DNA from: Dasyornis broadbenti
Taxonomy: Eukaryota; Chordata; Aves; Passeriformes; Dasyornithidae
Assembly: GCA_013397935.1 (NCBI GenBank)
Contig: VZRN01004661.1
Span: forward strand, 2,223,281-2,287,280
DNA: 64,000 bases
Direction: 5' to 3'
The position numbers were made by a program, and so were the translations under genes. The stretch's first letter is position 1. Every line of letters begins with the position of its first letter. The notes under the pieces were generated by a model that was not told the DNA's origin, did no database searches, and was given only the letters and a program-made list of their open reading frames with translations. Positions 1-11,145 of this stretch are shown piece by piece.

Positions 1-840
1 GTGCCGCCTCCAGCTGACCCCAAGACTCTGAGCCCAGCAGTTCAGCCAGGGTTCAGCCCCCACCCCTGCCTTCATCCAGACCATCCTCCACCCCTTTGTC
101 AGCAAGGATGTTACTGTGTTGGACGGTGCCAAAAGTTTTACTAAAGTCAAGATGAACAATATCCGCTGCAACATCCACCTTTCTGTATAGAAGGCTGCCA
201 GGTTTGCCAGGGATTATTTCCGCACTTCATAATCAATGCTGAGCGTTCCCAGTCACCTTCTGTCTTTAGCATGCTTGGAAATGGTTCTTCCTGGGGCGTT
301 TGTTCCACTGCCTTGCCTGGGATCAAGGTGAAGCTGACTGGTCTGTAACTCTCGGATTCTCCTTTTTGTCCTCCTTGAAGATACGTGTCACATTTGCTTT
401 ATTTCTGTCCTCAGAAGCCTCTCCCACCAGCGGTGACCTTTCAGCGATAACTGAGAGTGGTCTCACAGAGATATCAGCCAGCTCCCCTAGAGTGCATCCC
501 AGCAGTTCCCATGGGCTTGTGTTCATCCACCTTCGTCAAACACTACCTAACCTGCATGTTCTCACTGAGTGAAAGTCTTCATTGTTTCAGACGTTCTCAC
601 TGGGCTCAAGACCCTGAGACAGCTGCAGGTTGGTTTTTCCAGGAGACAATGAGCTGAAGAGCTCAGTGAGCTCCTTGACCTCCTCTGTGAGCTTTGTCAC
701 CGGGCCCACCACCTCATTCAGGAGCAGACACACATTTTACCTGCAGGTACTCTTCAGAAGCTCTTTTTATTGCCCTTCCCATTCCATACCTAATTAGACC
801 CCAGCTGGGTTCTGGCTTTTCCAGCCCCAACCCCACATTT
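1..840 (-). mobile_element. CR1 LINE fragment, degraded ORF2 reverse-transcriptase region
   Basis: CR1 is the main non-LTR retrotransposon of birds; its ORF2 encodes an endonuclease and a reverse transcriptase. Read on the minus strand, 122-151 gives LDFSKTFGTV, the RT block containing the first catalytic aspartate (usual form LDFSKAFDTV, so the second Asp has become Gly). Further along the element, 323-526 gives KANVTRIFKEDKKENPRVTD and, upstream of it, LLGCTLGELADI; these match the usual KANVVPIFKKG...RPVSLT and MHPRVLKELAEV blocks. The match continues through about 700-830 into the more N-terminal CR1 region. The frame is broken by indels and stops, so this is a dead copy. It probably runs off the left edge of the window; the right boundary is approximate. 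Open frames on the plus strand here are shadows. Confidence 0.87.
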
Positions 841-3800
841 ACGTGGGCTGCTGGAATCTACAGTGTGGAACACACCTGAAGTTTGTGGCTAGATTCGATG
901 ACAAATTCAATGTACCAACCTCAGAAGCAAACATGGAATGGTCTTTTGTGTACCAACTGGCAGGAGACTGATTTTGCAAGGACCACAAACTATCCCAGCC
1001 ATCCATAATTTTCACTTTAGAAATTAAAAGAATCCAGATGTGATTCCCTGCATTCATTTAAAAAAAATTGGACAAAAGTAAATATTACAAGCAAACGCAA
1101 GGGTTTCAGACTGCTACAGTGGTCCAAGCCTTTGCCAATCTTACAGCTGGGATTAGAACTGTGCAGAAAGTAGCTTTTCTGCTCTGCAGAAAATGCCACA
1201 ATTTCTTTTTTCATTCTAAATGAGGAAAAAACTATTTATTTATTTTCATAAATTGTTTAAGGTTCTTTTTGGGTTTAAACTGATGGTTCTGATTCTCACG
1301 CTTTTCCTACTACAAAGGAGGTTGTCTTCTAAATTTTAAACAATGGGCTGAAAAGCTATTTTACAGGCTCAAAATGTTCTATTCCAAAAATATAAAGAAC
1401 TTCTTTTTCAAGTCTATTCAAATATTCTGCTCCAATATTTTAATACACAGAGCATTGTCAAAAGTGAATCAGTTATATGGGTTGCCATTTTACAATGAAG
1501 AGCTGTTTCCACAATAAATTTTCTGACCAGTTCCAATTTGAAATGTGAGAGAATACATGGATTATGTTTACAAGTTGTTTTGTATCTTCAATGGTATTAC
1601 TTATCCCTTTAATCTCCTAAGGGCAAGGATGACTCAGAAAATCACGATCAAAAGTTCAGGCCTTAGATACAACAAATATAATAATTTTATTTATTGGTTT
1701 TTTTCTTATTTTAAAGATTTAAGATATCATCTGGAAAAAAGAAAATTTTCACTGGTGATTAATCTGACTCTTTATTTACCTAGTTTCATCTTCCCAGGGA
1801 TTTTAGTGAGGAAGGTACACTTTCATTCCAGAAGAATTTCAGCCTCTCTACTTCAGTTTGACTATAAAGGAAGAACATTTATTTTTGCCTTTACCCCTTT
1901 ACACCCACATGGTGTATGCCTTTATGGTTCCCTTTACATCCATACTGCAGGGTGCCTCTGATTATGCTAAGCATTTTGGCCAGCTGAAGCCAGTGAGCTT
2001 TATTTTATGTGGTTTTATACTGAAGATTTTTACATTTGCTTTGTTAGGACACCAGGGCTTTTTCACCACGAGATGCAAGAATTAATAATACTTTGTTTTG
2101 CTAATACTGAGTTAACAGTCACAACGTAGAGCATCCAGACTAACCCTGAACAAGAACTCCGTGCCCATCAGATATTCCAAATAGTACAGACATAATCCTA
2201 TTTAAAAGATAAAATAATATAAGAGAAAACAAAGCAAAAGGAATCTTAAGTATGTATATTCCTCTTTAGGCTTCTCAACTGAGCAGTCCCTCTGAAGCCA
2301 TCACATTTCATTACAGTGGAGCTTTCTGGTCCAACCCTGTGTGTAGAAAAGGCGGCTGCAAATCCTTGAGCTCTTTCCAGCCTGCATTCGGCACAGATTT
2401 TGAGTATAGGATGAGCATCTGACCTTTAAAAAATTCTTAAATTCAGAATATATAAAACAGGCTGCTTAGCCATTCTTCTTATTTCTAAAGGAGATTAAAT
2501 GCAGTTGAAGAAACTACACTGCATTCAGAAACTGGACCCTTTGGAAGAAAGGGTGACATTTTCTCAAAAAGAAAAAGTCCACAGACTAGGACTTTTCAAC
2601 TGTTTCAGTATAAAAGAGCCAAATATAAAGAGCAGGAAACCATTCTGTACTTTCAGAATAATGTGAAAAAGACAACCCAAGAGAGCTTTAATACCTGAAA
2701 TGCTCTTAAATCCTAAAGAAAGACTTTTTGTAATACTATATCAAAAGGGGAAAGGGAAATAGCCCAACACAGTGCTTTCCTTTTTTCAGCATGATATGGA
2801 TGTGGAAAGTATGTTAATTCCCGTATTCTCAAAGGAAAACAAATAGCATAAACAGACAGACAGGAGAGGAAGAGAGCAGTATGTTTAAAATAATAGAGAA
2901 ACCCACCACTCATTTAAGCTGTTAGCTCTGGGAAGGCTCAGGCTGTGTGTCCAATCACAGGACCTACAGTTTATGCCAAGGCTTGTTTCAGATGCATTCT
3001 GCACCAACTCCACCAAACGCAAACACAATTAGAGCATTCAGCATCAGACAGTAGGAGATCCCCTTTGATGTTGGGATAAAATGAGGATATGCATGGTTTT
3101 GTCCAAAATGACAACCATCCCAGGTTTACTAATGGGTATCTAATAGAAAAAGAGAACTTTATGATGCTCATTAATTACCAAACTGTCATGTGCTTCTGGC
3201 AGAAAGAAAGTAATCCTCTTCTCCAGATTAGACAGCCACCACAAAGGACTTCAAAGAACTTTCAGTCCCCTCCCCTGAGAGCTGCCTTGCATAAACCTCA
3301 CAGCTCTAACCGTGCAAATTAAAAGAAGGGAGCAGTTGACAAACCCTTCCTGATACATGCGCAGTCTATTGCTGTTGGCAGTTCAGACACGAGCCCTTAT
3401 TCTGCTGGCAGATGTGCACATTCTCTATACATAAAACGTGCTCTAAAATTCACACAAAACTTTACAAATTATCAGTAAACAATGCTTTCCATTCTTGCTT
3501 TCAAACACGGAGATATTTGTGCTGAAGACCCTTTGGTGGCAATAAAAAATCTTTTTTAAGAACATGAAAATGTAGGAGAAATACAGCTGAAAGTCTAGTT
3601 CTCTGAAATTTTCCTCAGATGCTTTTCTTAATAAGGAGCAGCAAAAGTATGCCTTTTTCTGGCAATTTGCCACAATGGGTATAAAGGGCTACAGAAATCA
3701 TCCAATATGAGAATGGATGTGTTAGGGAGCATGAGGCACTTACAGTGATTCCCCTAGTTTGAATGGTCAGACATTTATGGAGTTGGAGATTTTGCTTTCA

Positions 3801-4107
3801 GCACAAATTCCTTCCCTTGCTCTTACATTTGTATAAACTCTTTATATGTAACTTTTTTTTTTTTCCCAGGGACTGAACTACAGACTTCAAAGTAGGCAGT
3901 ACATTTCACATATTTATGATTGTCACCCAAATGCATGTATTTATGGTTGTTTTCACAAAGGTCTGAAATAGTGATAAAGTCTGAATTGTCTCTCAGGAGG
4001 AGCGAGGGGACAGGTACTTCTGATGTTTGGATGACACGTGAATTCCAGATGACAGGATTGTGTTCCTCAACATATTTGCCTTGTGTTTTCTTTATTTACT
4101 CATGTAG
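841..4107. other. AT-rich non-coding stretch
   Basis: No gene recognised. The longest open frame is 1545-1961 on the plus strand (138 codons from a GTG), followed by an overlapping frame to 2085. The translation is rich in Phe, Tyr, Ile and Leu, as expected from AT-rich DNA, and matches no family I know. A T12 tract lies at 3853-3864. A short stretch near 2325-2345 (tggtccaaccctgtg) faintly resembles a CR1 tail but is too short to call. Confidence 0.6.
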
Positions 4108-4268
4108 ATTCAAATCACTTTACTGACAAGCTGAAAGACAATGAGCCCCATTATGATCTGGAATCTGAATATCCTTATTCAAAGCATCCCAAGCAGCATT
4201 TGGTTAAAGTTGTGTGCCTTGGTCTTACTAGACAGATCAAGTATTTAGTAGGTGCCCCAGAAATTTGA
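4108..4268 (+). other. Exon-like open frame after a good 3' splice-site pattern (unproven)
   Basis: A pyrimidine-rich run (about 4077-4100) ends in tactcatgtag, a plausible splice acceptor with AG at 4106-4107. An open frame then runs 53 codons to a TGA at 4266-4268. The peptide is hydrophilic (it contains HYDLESEYPYSKHPK) and unlike the Phe/Leu-rich chance frames nearby. An AATAAA at 4435-4440 could serve a terminal exon. I recognise no protein family. The frame is short and may be chance; splicing and polyadenylation here are inference only. Confidence 0.15.
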
Positions 4269-7200
4269 AATTTAAATAAGGTCTATCTCCAACCAATTTG
4301 ACAGGTATTTTATAGCAATGATTGCCAAAAGCATCCTGCTATCCAAAATAGGTCTGGCTTTATGTTTCATAAGAACATAAGAGTCCAGGGGAAGCAGTGC
4401 TGAGTGCCAAATAGTACTAAGGACTCAGGGAAAAAATAAATAATCATAGGGACCATCAAAAGCTGTTCCTTTGTTCATTCCACTTTTCAGATAGCACTCC
4501 TTTGGTACATCCTGGTGAACCTATTCCAAACCCTAAACACTTTGTAACATTCCCTCCTTCCCAAATAATGTGTGTGCTACTTCTCAGTTTGATTTTTAAA
4601 GAGCAACAAAATACCTGAGAAAATAATTTCCCTTTTTTTTTCCCCATTGTGTAATTTAAGTCCTTGAAAACTTTAGGGTTGCATCAGAAACATCACCTAT
4701 GACCAACCTAGGTCACAGCTACATATGTGAAATAGTAAATGAGGCTGGCTGAAATTTGTTATTCAACCTTTTTAGTGAAAAAAAATCATCTTTTAGGGGT
4801 AAACCTCACAAATATTTCAATTGAAATAAAATTTTCATAGTAGAGAAATGTCAAGAGATTAAAAATTATCAGCACAAAACTGGAGAAAATAGAATTCTCA
4901 GACAAAATTCCTTCTCCTTTCACCTTCCATTGATTGTGTGTGAGGATCAAAAGTACATTTCATGATTGTCTCTACAGTTAAACCCTTCAGTGTCGCTTTT
5001 ACTCACTAAATACGTTCCTTTCTAGAGTATTCTTTTTCTATATTAACAACTACTAAGGGTCTCAACATTTCAGAATTACCATAGGCAGAACCTTGGCTTT
5101 CCTATTGGCTCTCCAGAAAGAGCATTTATAACAGACCCGGTTAGGCATGATGAAATAAAAATTTAGTATTTGAATGTGAGACAGTCTGTGCTTGGTCAGA
5201 TACAAAAAGGCTGCCTGAAAGGTGCCAGCTCCAGAGCATGGAATAAGCAAGTGTCCTGCACTAGGGGAAAGACTACCACTGCTTACACTGAGAAGTCAAG
5301 TGAAATATGCTCATAACCACTAAAATAATACAGTTGTTTTGTGCTATAGAAACTTTCCTGATTGTATCTCCATGGATTCTTTCCTTCCCAGCAGAGACTT
5401 TAAGAATACTTCTTAAAATACAACTATGTGCTCTCGATGCCACTACTTCTATCTGCTGTTTTCTCTGGGATGAAACTGCCGCAAATTAATTAAAGTTATT
5501 AATAAAGACAGACCAAGTATTTTATTTGTTTGTAAGTTAGTTAAAGATGACCAAAACTGTAGCCTAAACAGCCACAGGACTTTCTTTTCTACCTCTTTCT
5601 AGAGGTTATCCACTACAGCTGAAAATCTAATGTCCATCCTCACTTTGTGCTTGCAACTGAGCCGATACAAAAAAGCAGAACATAATCTTTGACACAACAC
5701 CCTCTGTTAAGAACATCCTCCTCCACCTTCTTCCCCAAAGGTAGCCAAGAAACTCTCATTTCTCCAGCACAAATCCAAAACACAGCCCTGTACCAGCCAC
5801 TCTGGAGAAAACTAACTCTACCCCAGCTGCAACCAGCACAGAAGATTCTTACACAGAAGAAGGTCTAAACAAAGGCTGAAGTTACGTGGAAGAGATTATT
5901 AGAGTTGTCTAAGCTAGTAAAGAGCCTAGAATGTGTTAGGATGAAGATTCTACGCTGCGTTCAGGTAGAACATGCTTGCAATGAAACAATGAACAGATTC
6001 ATGGCAGTAATGCTGGTTGGAGTCAGGTATTTATCATTAGGGTCACAGGGTAAAGTAGGGCTGTTGAACAAACGGAAAATATTAGCTTACAATCAGACAG
6101 CAGAAGCTTCTCAAAACAGAAAGAGATCCATGGTTTATGAGACTCCTCGTGTAGGTCACTACATGGATGATTGGAAATAAGTTAGTCATGCTTACCTGAA
6201 GTGTTAACTGTGTAAATGTTTTCCTAAAATCACAAATTACCCAGTTAGCATTGCTGGATGCTTACCAAGCTCGAAAGCGATGCAGCAAGTATGCAAAATG
6301 CTGAGAGCCACAAAGCACTCCAGATGAGTCTCTTTTGTACCCAGCCAATGACAGCCCATAACTCTGGGGGCATAATAACTGGTGTTGAGAGGATGATCAG
6401 AGCAAGTAAACTTATTGCCAGATTATATCTGATGATACAAAGTTAACAAATTGGGAAAATAGCTCTGTTGACACTAAAGACTCTTCTGAGGGCATTTGTA
6501 TCTTGAAACTAATCCCAATGTTAATGCAGAATTGTGAGTGCATTTTCTATTTAAAAAATAATCAGTATAATAGCTGTTAAGAAGATTTATCTGATGATCC
6601 TGTTGAGGGTCAGAACAGCTTATCTGTTCTTAGAACTGTAAAGATAATATTAAGCATGCAAAGAAGCAGCTATGGATCTAGACAAAGCTGCTCAGTAAAT
6701 CAAAAGGCTCCCCTGCTATGTTACGCTGCACACAAACAGCTTTAGCTCCAGCTCTGCACACACTTACAGCTACTTACATGAATTTTAGCACTAGGACACA
6801 ACATTAAGATGATATTTTCTGAGCAATATTTTTTCCATTCTGATGTCCTCCACTCTCTGGCAGCCTTCTCTGAGTGACAAACGTCTACACTTGGAGGAGG
6901 AAGAGAAGGCAGAAATGCTGGAACACTCTGACAATGGGCACTGAAAGCTGGAGTTTGTACCTTGGTCTGTGGAAAGGCTCAGAACTTCTCTGGTACAGTA
7001 AAGGTCCACACTGTGGTGAGTATGTAGAACGTGCATAAAGCCAACTATAAAATAAAATTCCAATTCAACCTTCCTCTTGAAATCTCGAGATGAATATCAG
7101 AAAGAAATAGATATGAAGAACATACACTTCAAATCAGAAGCTCTCCCAGTGCCTCTAATGCAGGAATATCAAGTTTCAGCTCTCTGAATGGGAGCTGATA

Positions 7201-8534
7201 ACCAAATTAAGGAATGATATAACCAGCAGTTCAACAACTGCTCAGCTGTGTCATTTTCTGACCAGCTTCTCTTTTTCTACTCTAGAGTAAACATAGTTGA
7301 CAAGGCCAAATATGTAGAACACAGAGACACAAAAACACCCAAACAACAAATCAAAACAAAACTAGTGGCTCCATACCCACAGGGGAGAGCCACAGTCTGT
7401 TCTCTTGCAACCAGTCTTGGTTATGAGAGAAATTCCTGTGAAGGCAAATTGCTGTGAGAGAGGAGTGCTGCACACCACAGGCAGGGAGCTCTGCCAGGCT
7501 GGGCTGCAGGGAGGGCGGGCATTATTGGGGTCACCTCTTTTCACGTGGGAAATGAGGGACAAAGGGATCAATTGCTCGTCGGGAAGATAATTAAATCAAC
7601 CAGAAATCAGCAAGAGGGGACGGGGCAGATGGAGAAAGTTAAAGATGATGTTGTTCTTGTGACTTAAGTACAGATTGCAGTATCTAAGACTTTCAAAATA
7701 AAAATTTTGTGAAAGTATTACAAATAGATTTCTGTATTTTGTAAACTACAATAATGTGGTGGTCTGGGTAAAAGAAAAATATTCTAACATTTAGATTGTA
7801 TTGAAATTAAGCATTCCTTTCAAGTAAACACCTCTATAATAATCCTAGATTATACATACTTGAATAAAGACAATTTTAAAAAATTTAAAATTCAAAAGTA
7901 AAATATTTCAGGGGTGAACAATACTAAGGGAACATTTTGGGTTCTGCAAACCGTAGTGCAGATTTAAGACTGAAAACAAGCAAACAAAAAGTACTGTTAA
8001 TTTGATGGGGTTTTTCCTCATGGAGAAACACGTTTTGATATCTGCATTTTTGCAGAACCTTAAGTATCTGTCTTAGGGGTTCTCTCTCAGCAAAGCAGTG
8101 CAGAGTTCATCCAGCTGACTATTGAGGTAAGAGTGAGTGCCATGATAGGGGATGTGCAGGCAGGACAGGATCCACAGTTTGGTAGTCAAGGAACAGAAGG
8201 CATAGTGAATGGAAAAGGAATTTATTTTCAATGTTTATGAAGAGACAAAGCAAAGAAACTAATGAAAAGGTCCTAATCTCTTTCTGGTAGGCTTACTGAA
8301 GTCTTGTTTTGGCAAATATATGTAGTTAGATATCGCTTGGTTTACACAGTGTCATAAACTGTTATTACTCGTAAGTTACTGGAGGGAAGAGAGGCATCTC
8401 TGCAGCAGGGGAGTCCCCAGCTGTGTGGGTCAAAGGACACAGGGTCCAGATTGATGATCCTTAGTCCTGCGCAAAGAGGAAAACCGGGAGAGGTAACTGC
8501 CATCTCAAATACAACTGGATCTAACCCCAGAGAG
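4269..8534. other. AT-rich non-coding stretch
   Basis: No gene or repeat recognised apart from the splice-like pattern at 6196-6223 listed separately. The open frames 5905-6180 and 6791-7063 (about 90 codons each) are within chance length. A moderately GC-rich patch at about 7460-7590 contains no frame or motif I can name. Confidence 0.55.
6196..6223 (-). other. Candidate 28-nt microexon pattern (unproven)
   Basis: On the minus strand a branch-point-like TGCTAAC lies about 20 nt before gattttag (AG at 6224-6225). A 28-nt segment follows, and then CAG|GTAAGC, a near-consensus donor (GTAAG at 6191-6195). The three signals are in the right order and spacing. The pyrimidine tract is weak and the segment is not a multiple of three. 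Such coincidences are expected a few times in 64 kb. Confidence 0.12.
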
Positions 8535-8591
8535 GAATAGAATAGTGCACAGAAGCTGAAGCTGGAAGGCTCCCTAGATTTTTTTTTTTTT
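8535..8591 (-). mobile_element. Possible CR1 3'-terminal scrap followed by T13
   Basis: gaagctggaaggctccctag, preceded by gaatagaatag, resembles the antisense start of a CR1 3' end (usually agaatcacagaggctggaagg...). A run of 13 T (8579-8591) follows it. It sits 150 bp left of a better CR1 fragment and may be part of the same broken copy. Confidence 0.3.
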
Positions 8592-8734
8592 CCACTGACC
8601 CTAACAACTATTTTGAAGAAGGAATTTCATCAACTTGTGCAAGACACTGAAGAGACAGAAAAGGGATAGTTCCTGCAATAGCAGTGATTTGGATGTACTG
8701 CCAAGTTGCTTGCTATTTGATAATCCCAGAGTTA

Positions 8735-8865
8735 TTTAATAATTCTGATTGGAAGGAGCTCTTGAGGTCATCTAGTCCAAACCCCTGTAACTTTTATATC
8801 TGTTCAGAATTCCTTTTGGTGCATCCTGTGGCCACTGCTTGTGCATCTCCAGGAAGAGTCTGGCG
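8735..8865 (-). mobile_element. CR1 3'-end fragment
   Basis: ttggaaggagctcttgaggt followed by catctagtccaaacccctg is the antisense of the CR1 3' untranslated end. The degraded match continues through ctgttcagaattccttttgg and gaagagtctggc, which correspond to conserved CR1 tail blocks in the same order. The copy is heavily diverged and 5'-truncated, with no coding capacity. Confidence 0.62.
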
Positions 8866-10913
8866 AGTATCAAGTGCAGGATCTGCAACACTTTGTCAAG
8901 CTAATGATTCAGTATCACGCTTCTAAGCACTACAAGCTGCTAAGGGAAGAACAAGGCATGCACAGATTAACTCCATCGCCCTTCCTGATTTCAACAGGTG
9001 GAAATTTAGGAATGCCGAGTCTGCAACCCAGCAGTGGTGCTTAATTAGACATAGATTTAATCCTTTCTGGAATCTATTTGGTTCTCACAAAATTCTGTGA
9101 TGGAAAGTGCTGTAGTTGACTTATAAATTATGAAAAAGTGCTTCCTTTACTTGAAGTGAAACAAATTGAGCTCTCCCAGTTTTAGCAATATTTTATTGGA
9201 AGCAACTGAGACGAAGATGCACAGCTTCACTCAATGATTTATGCAATTTCAGTGACAATGGATCTCAAGGATGTTTTCAAACTTTACAGTTCAGGAAAAC
9301 TGTTGAGATAGCAAATGTTAACACCCTCTGAGAGTTTTGCTGCATAATAAAGTTTACCATCAGGACTATCACAATGAAGTTTTTCCACTAGACTTCTAAT
9401 AGTGTCATTTCTCATGTGAAGACACTCCAAAATAGGCCAGCTCACCCAGGATTTGCAGCAATATAGCTATCATAATATATTATAGATTGACTGGTAAATC
9501 TATACACATACATAAAGATTGACTGCAACAATACAAAGAAAGAAATTTGGAAATAGAGATTTATTTTTTCCCCTAGAAGATGAGGTCTTGCACCCATTTT
9601 TAAGATCAAAAGCAAATTGCAAAGATATTATCAAGAAAAACATAGCTGTGTCAGTCCAAACCACTAATCACTTAAAAATCCTCCATGGTTGCTTCTATAT
9701 TAATGTTGAAAGCTCTGCGGGTCAAAACACCGAACCTGAAAACTGAAAAACTCCCCTCTTAAAATGATGCTTTTACTTATGCTCACTTTATTGATACGGT
9801 TGCCCTCCATCCATTCTGGTGCCACCATCTGTCCATCACTTTCCAAGAGTTCAAGTATAGTTATAATAGCAAGTGAAAGAATAATAAATAGTCCTTAGCT
9901 GAAATACCAAGTTTCTTACCAGCTTAGTATGTTCCAGAAAAAAAGTCTATACTGAGCGTTCATGCCGGTGGCTGAACTCTCTTAGCAGCTTTTTCAATTT
10001 TTCCTTCTGTAGACTATCCAATAAATGCCTTTAAAACTCACTAGTGTGATCCCTACCCTCCACTTTTGTTTCAGTGTTGAGTCATTCTATTTAACTCCCT
10101 TTGTAGTAGCAAACTGCCCTTTGTATAAACTGAACCTAGTTAAGAATTCCCTTTTGCTGCAAATCCAAATGGAATTCTTGGCGGTACATAGTGCCATACA
10201 CCATACCAAGGTGTTTGCTCCAGTATTTCACTCAAAAGCACTGGGCTTTGTTCTGATTTACACACTTCAGATGAGATCAGAATCAGGCCAACAGTTTCTG
10301 CCAAAAGAGCATACAAACTGAAAGGCTGAGAAGATAAAACAGATTCACTCCTAGAGATTCAGAGAATGAAAGTAGCATAAAGCTTTTTAACTTTTTCTGT
10401 TTTGGCTGGGAGTGATGCTAGCCTGTGTGAAGCATCCATAGGCCCTGTGAAAGCAGGGAGATCTACAGAGGTATTAGACAGGAAAGTAAAAAGAAAAATG
10501 AACCGGTGAAAAAAAATAGAATTAAAACTTTAATATGTCACCCTGCTTCAAAGGCGGTTGCTTTGTTCATACTGCATGGTGCAATCACACTCAGGTTTTT
10601 AGAGACCTCAGGACTACTCTGTAAAGAAATGTTGAGTCTGGAGAACAGTTCATTACTGTTGCATCTGTTCTTCTGACATATATCTTCCCCTTGCTAATTG
10701 ACCATACAGGAACTAAAGCAAGAAGCATTCATAGCTTGCAGTGCAGTCTGGTTCCCAACCCAGCTGCAAGGTGACTGGAGGCACTTTCCCTCCCAAATTG
10801 CTCATGTAGGGACAGGGAACAGTGATCTGCAGACAGCACATTGGGCTCCTGCACTGTTGCATCTTGAACTCAGCATCTCTCATCCTAGAGAATGCCTCCC
10901 CTCTCCTGCCCTG
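8866..10913. other. AT-rich non-coding stretch
   Basis: Nothing recognised. Open frames 9519-9746 and 10025-10321 are under 100 codons, lack known motifs and are probably chance. Confidence 0.55.
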
Positions 10914-10930
10914 TTTTTTTTTTTTTTTTT
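10914..10930. repeat. Poly-T tract (T17)
   Basis: Seventeen consecutive T within an otherwise mixed sequence. No polyadenylation signal was seen at the expected place on the minus strand, so there is no support for a retrocopy tail. Confidence 0.95.
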
Positions 10931-11091
10931 GCTTATAACCTTCATATGCTCTGTCACAGCAAATGGCCAAAAAGGCAGCTTTGTCGCCTTTTTTTATCAG
11001 GGCTTGGCCCACCACCAGTTCATAGTGAAAATCTCATGCCCATGTTAAGAATCTCAGCCCAAACTTTGAACTTCTGAGAGGCACAAGAAAA
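10931..11091. other. Short unannotated stretch
   Basis: Continues the unique-looking DNA between the poly-T tract and a MIR-like scrap; nothing recognised. Confidence 0.5.
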
Positions 11092-11145
11092 CGTAACATC
11101 TGTGAAGGTTACACAGCAACAGTAAATCAGTTCTGAGATCATAAG
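11092..11145 (+). repeat. Possible MIR-like SINE core fragment
   Basis: gtgaaggttacacagcaaca followed by gtaaatcag and tgagatcat parallels the MIR segment around caaggtcacacagctagtaa. MIR elements are ancient amniote SINEs, so strong decay is expected. The match is short and could be chance. Confidence 0.3.

Noticed and set aside
1545..2085. 138-codon plus-strand frame and overlapping 75-codon frame as a gene
   Set aside because: Non-ATG start, Phe/Tyr/Leu-rich AT-driven composition and no known domain. Several frames of this length are expected by chance in six frames of 64 kb at roughly one stop per 17 codons.
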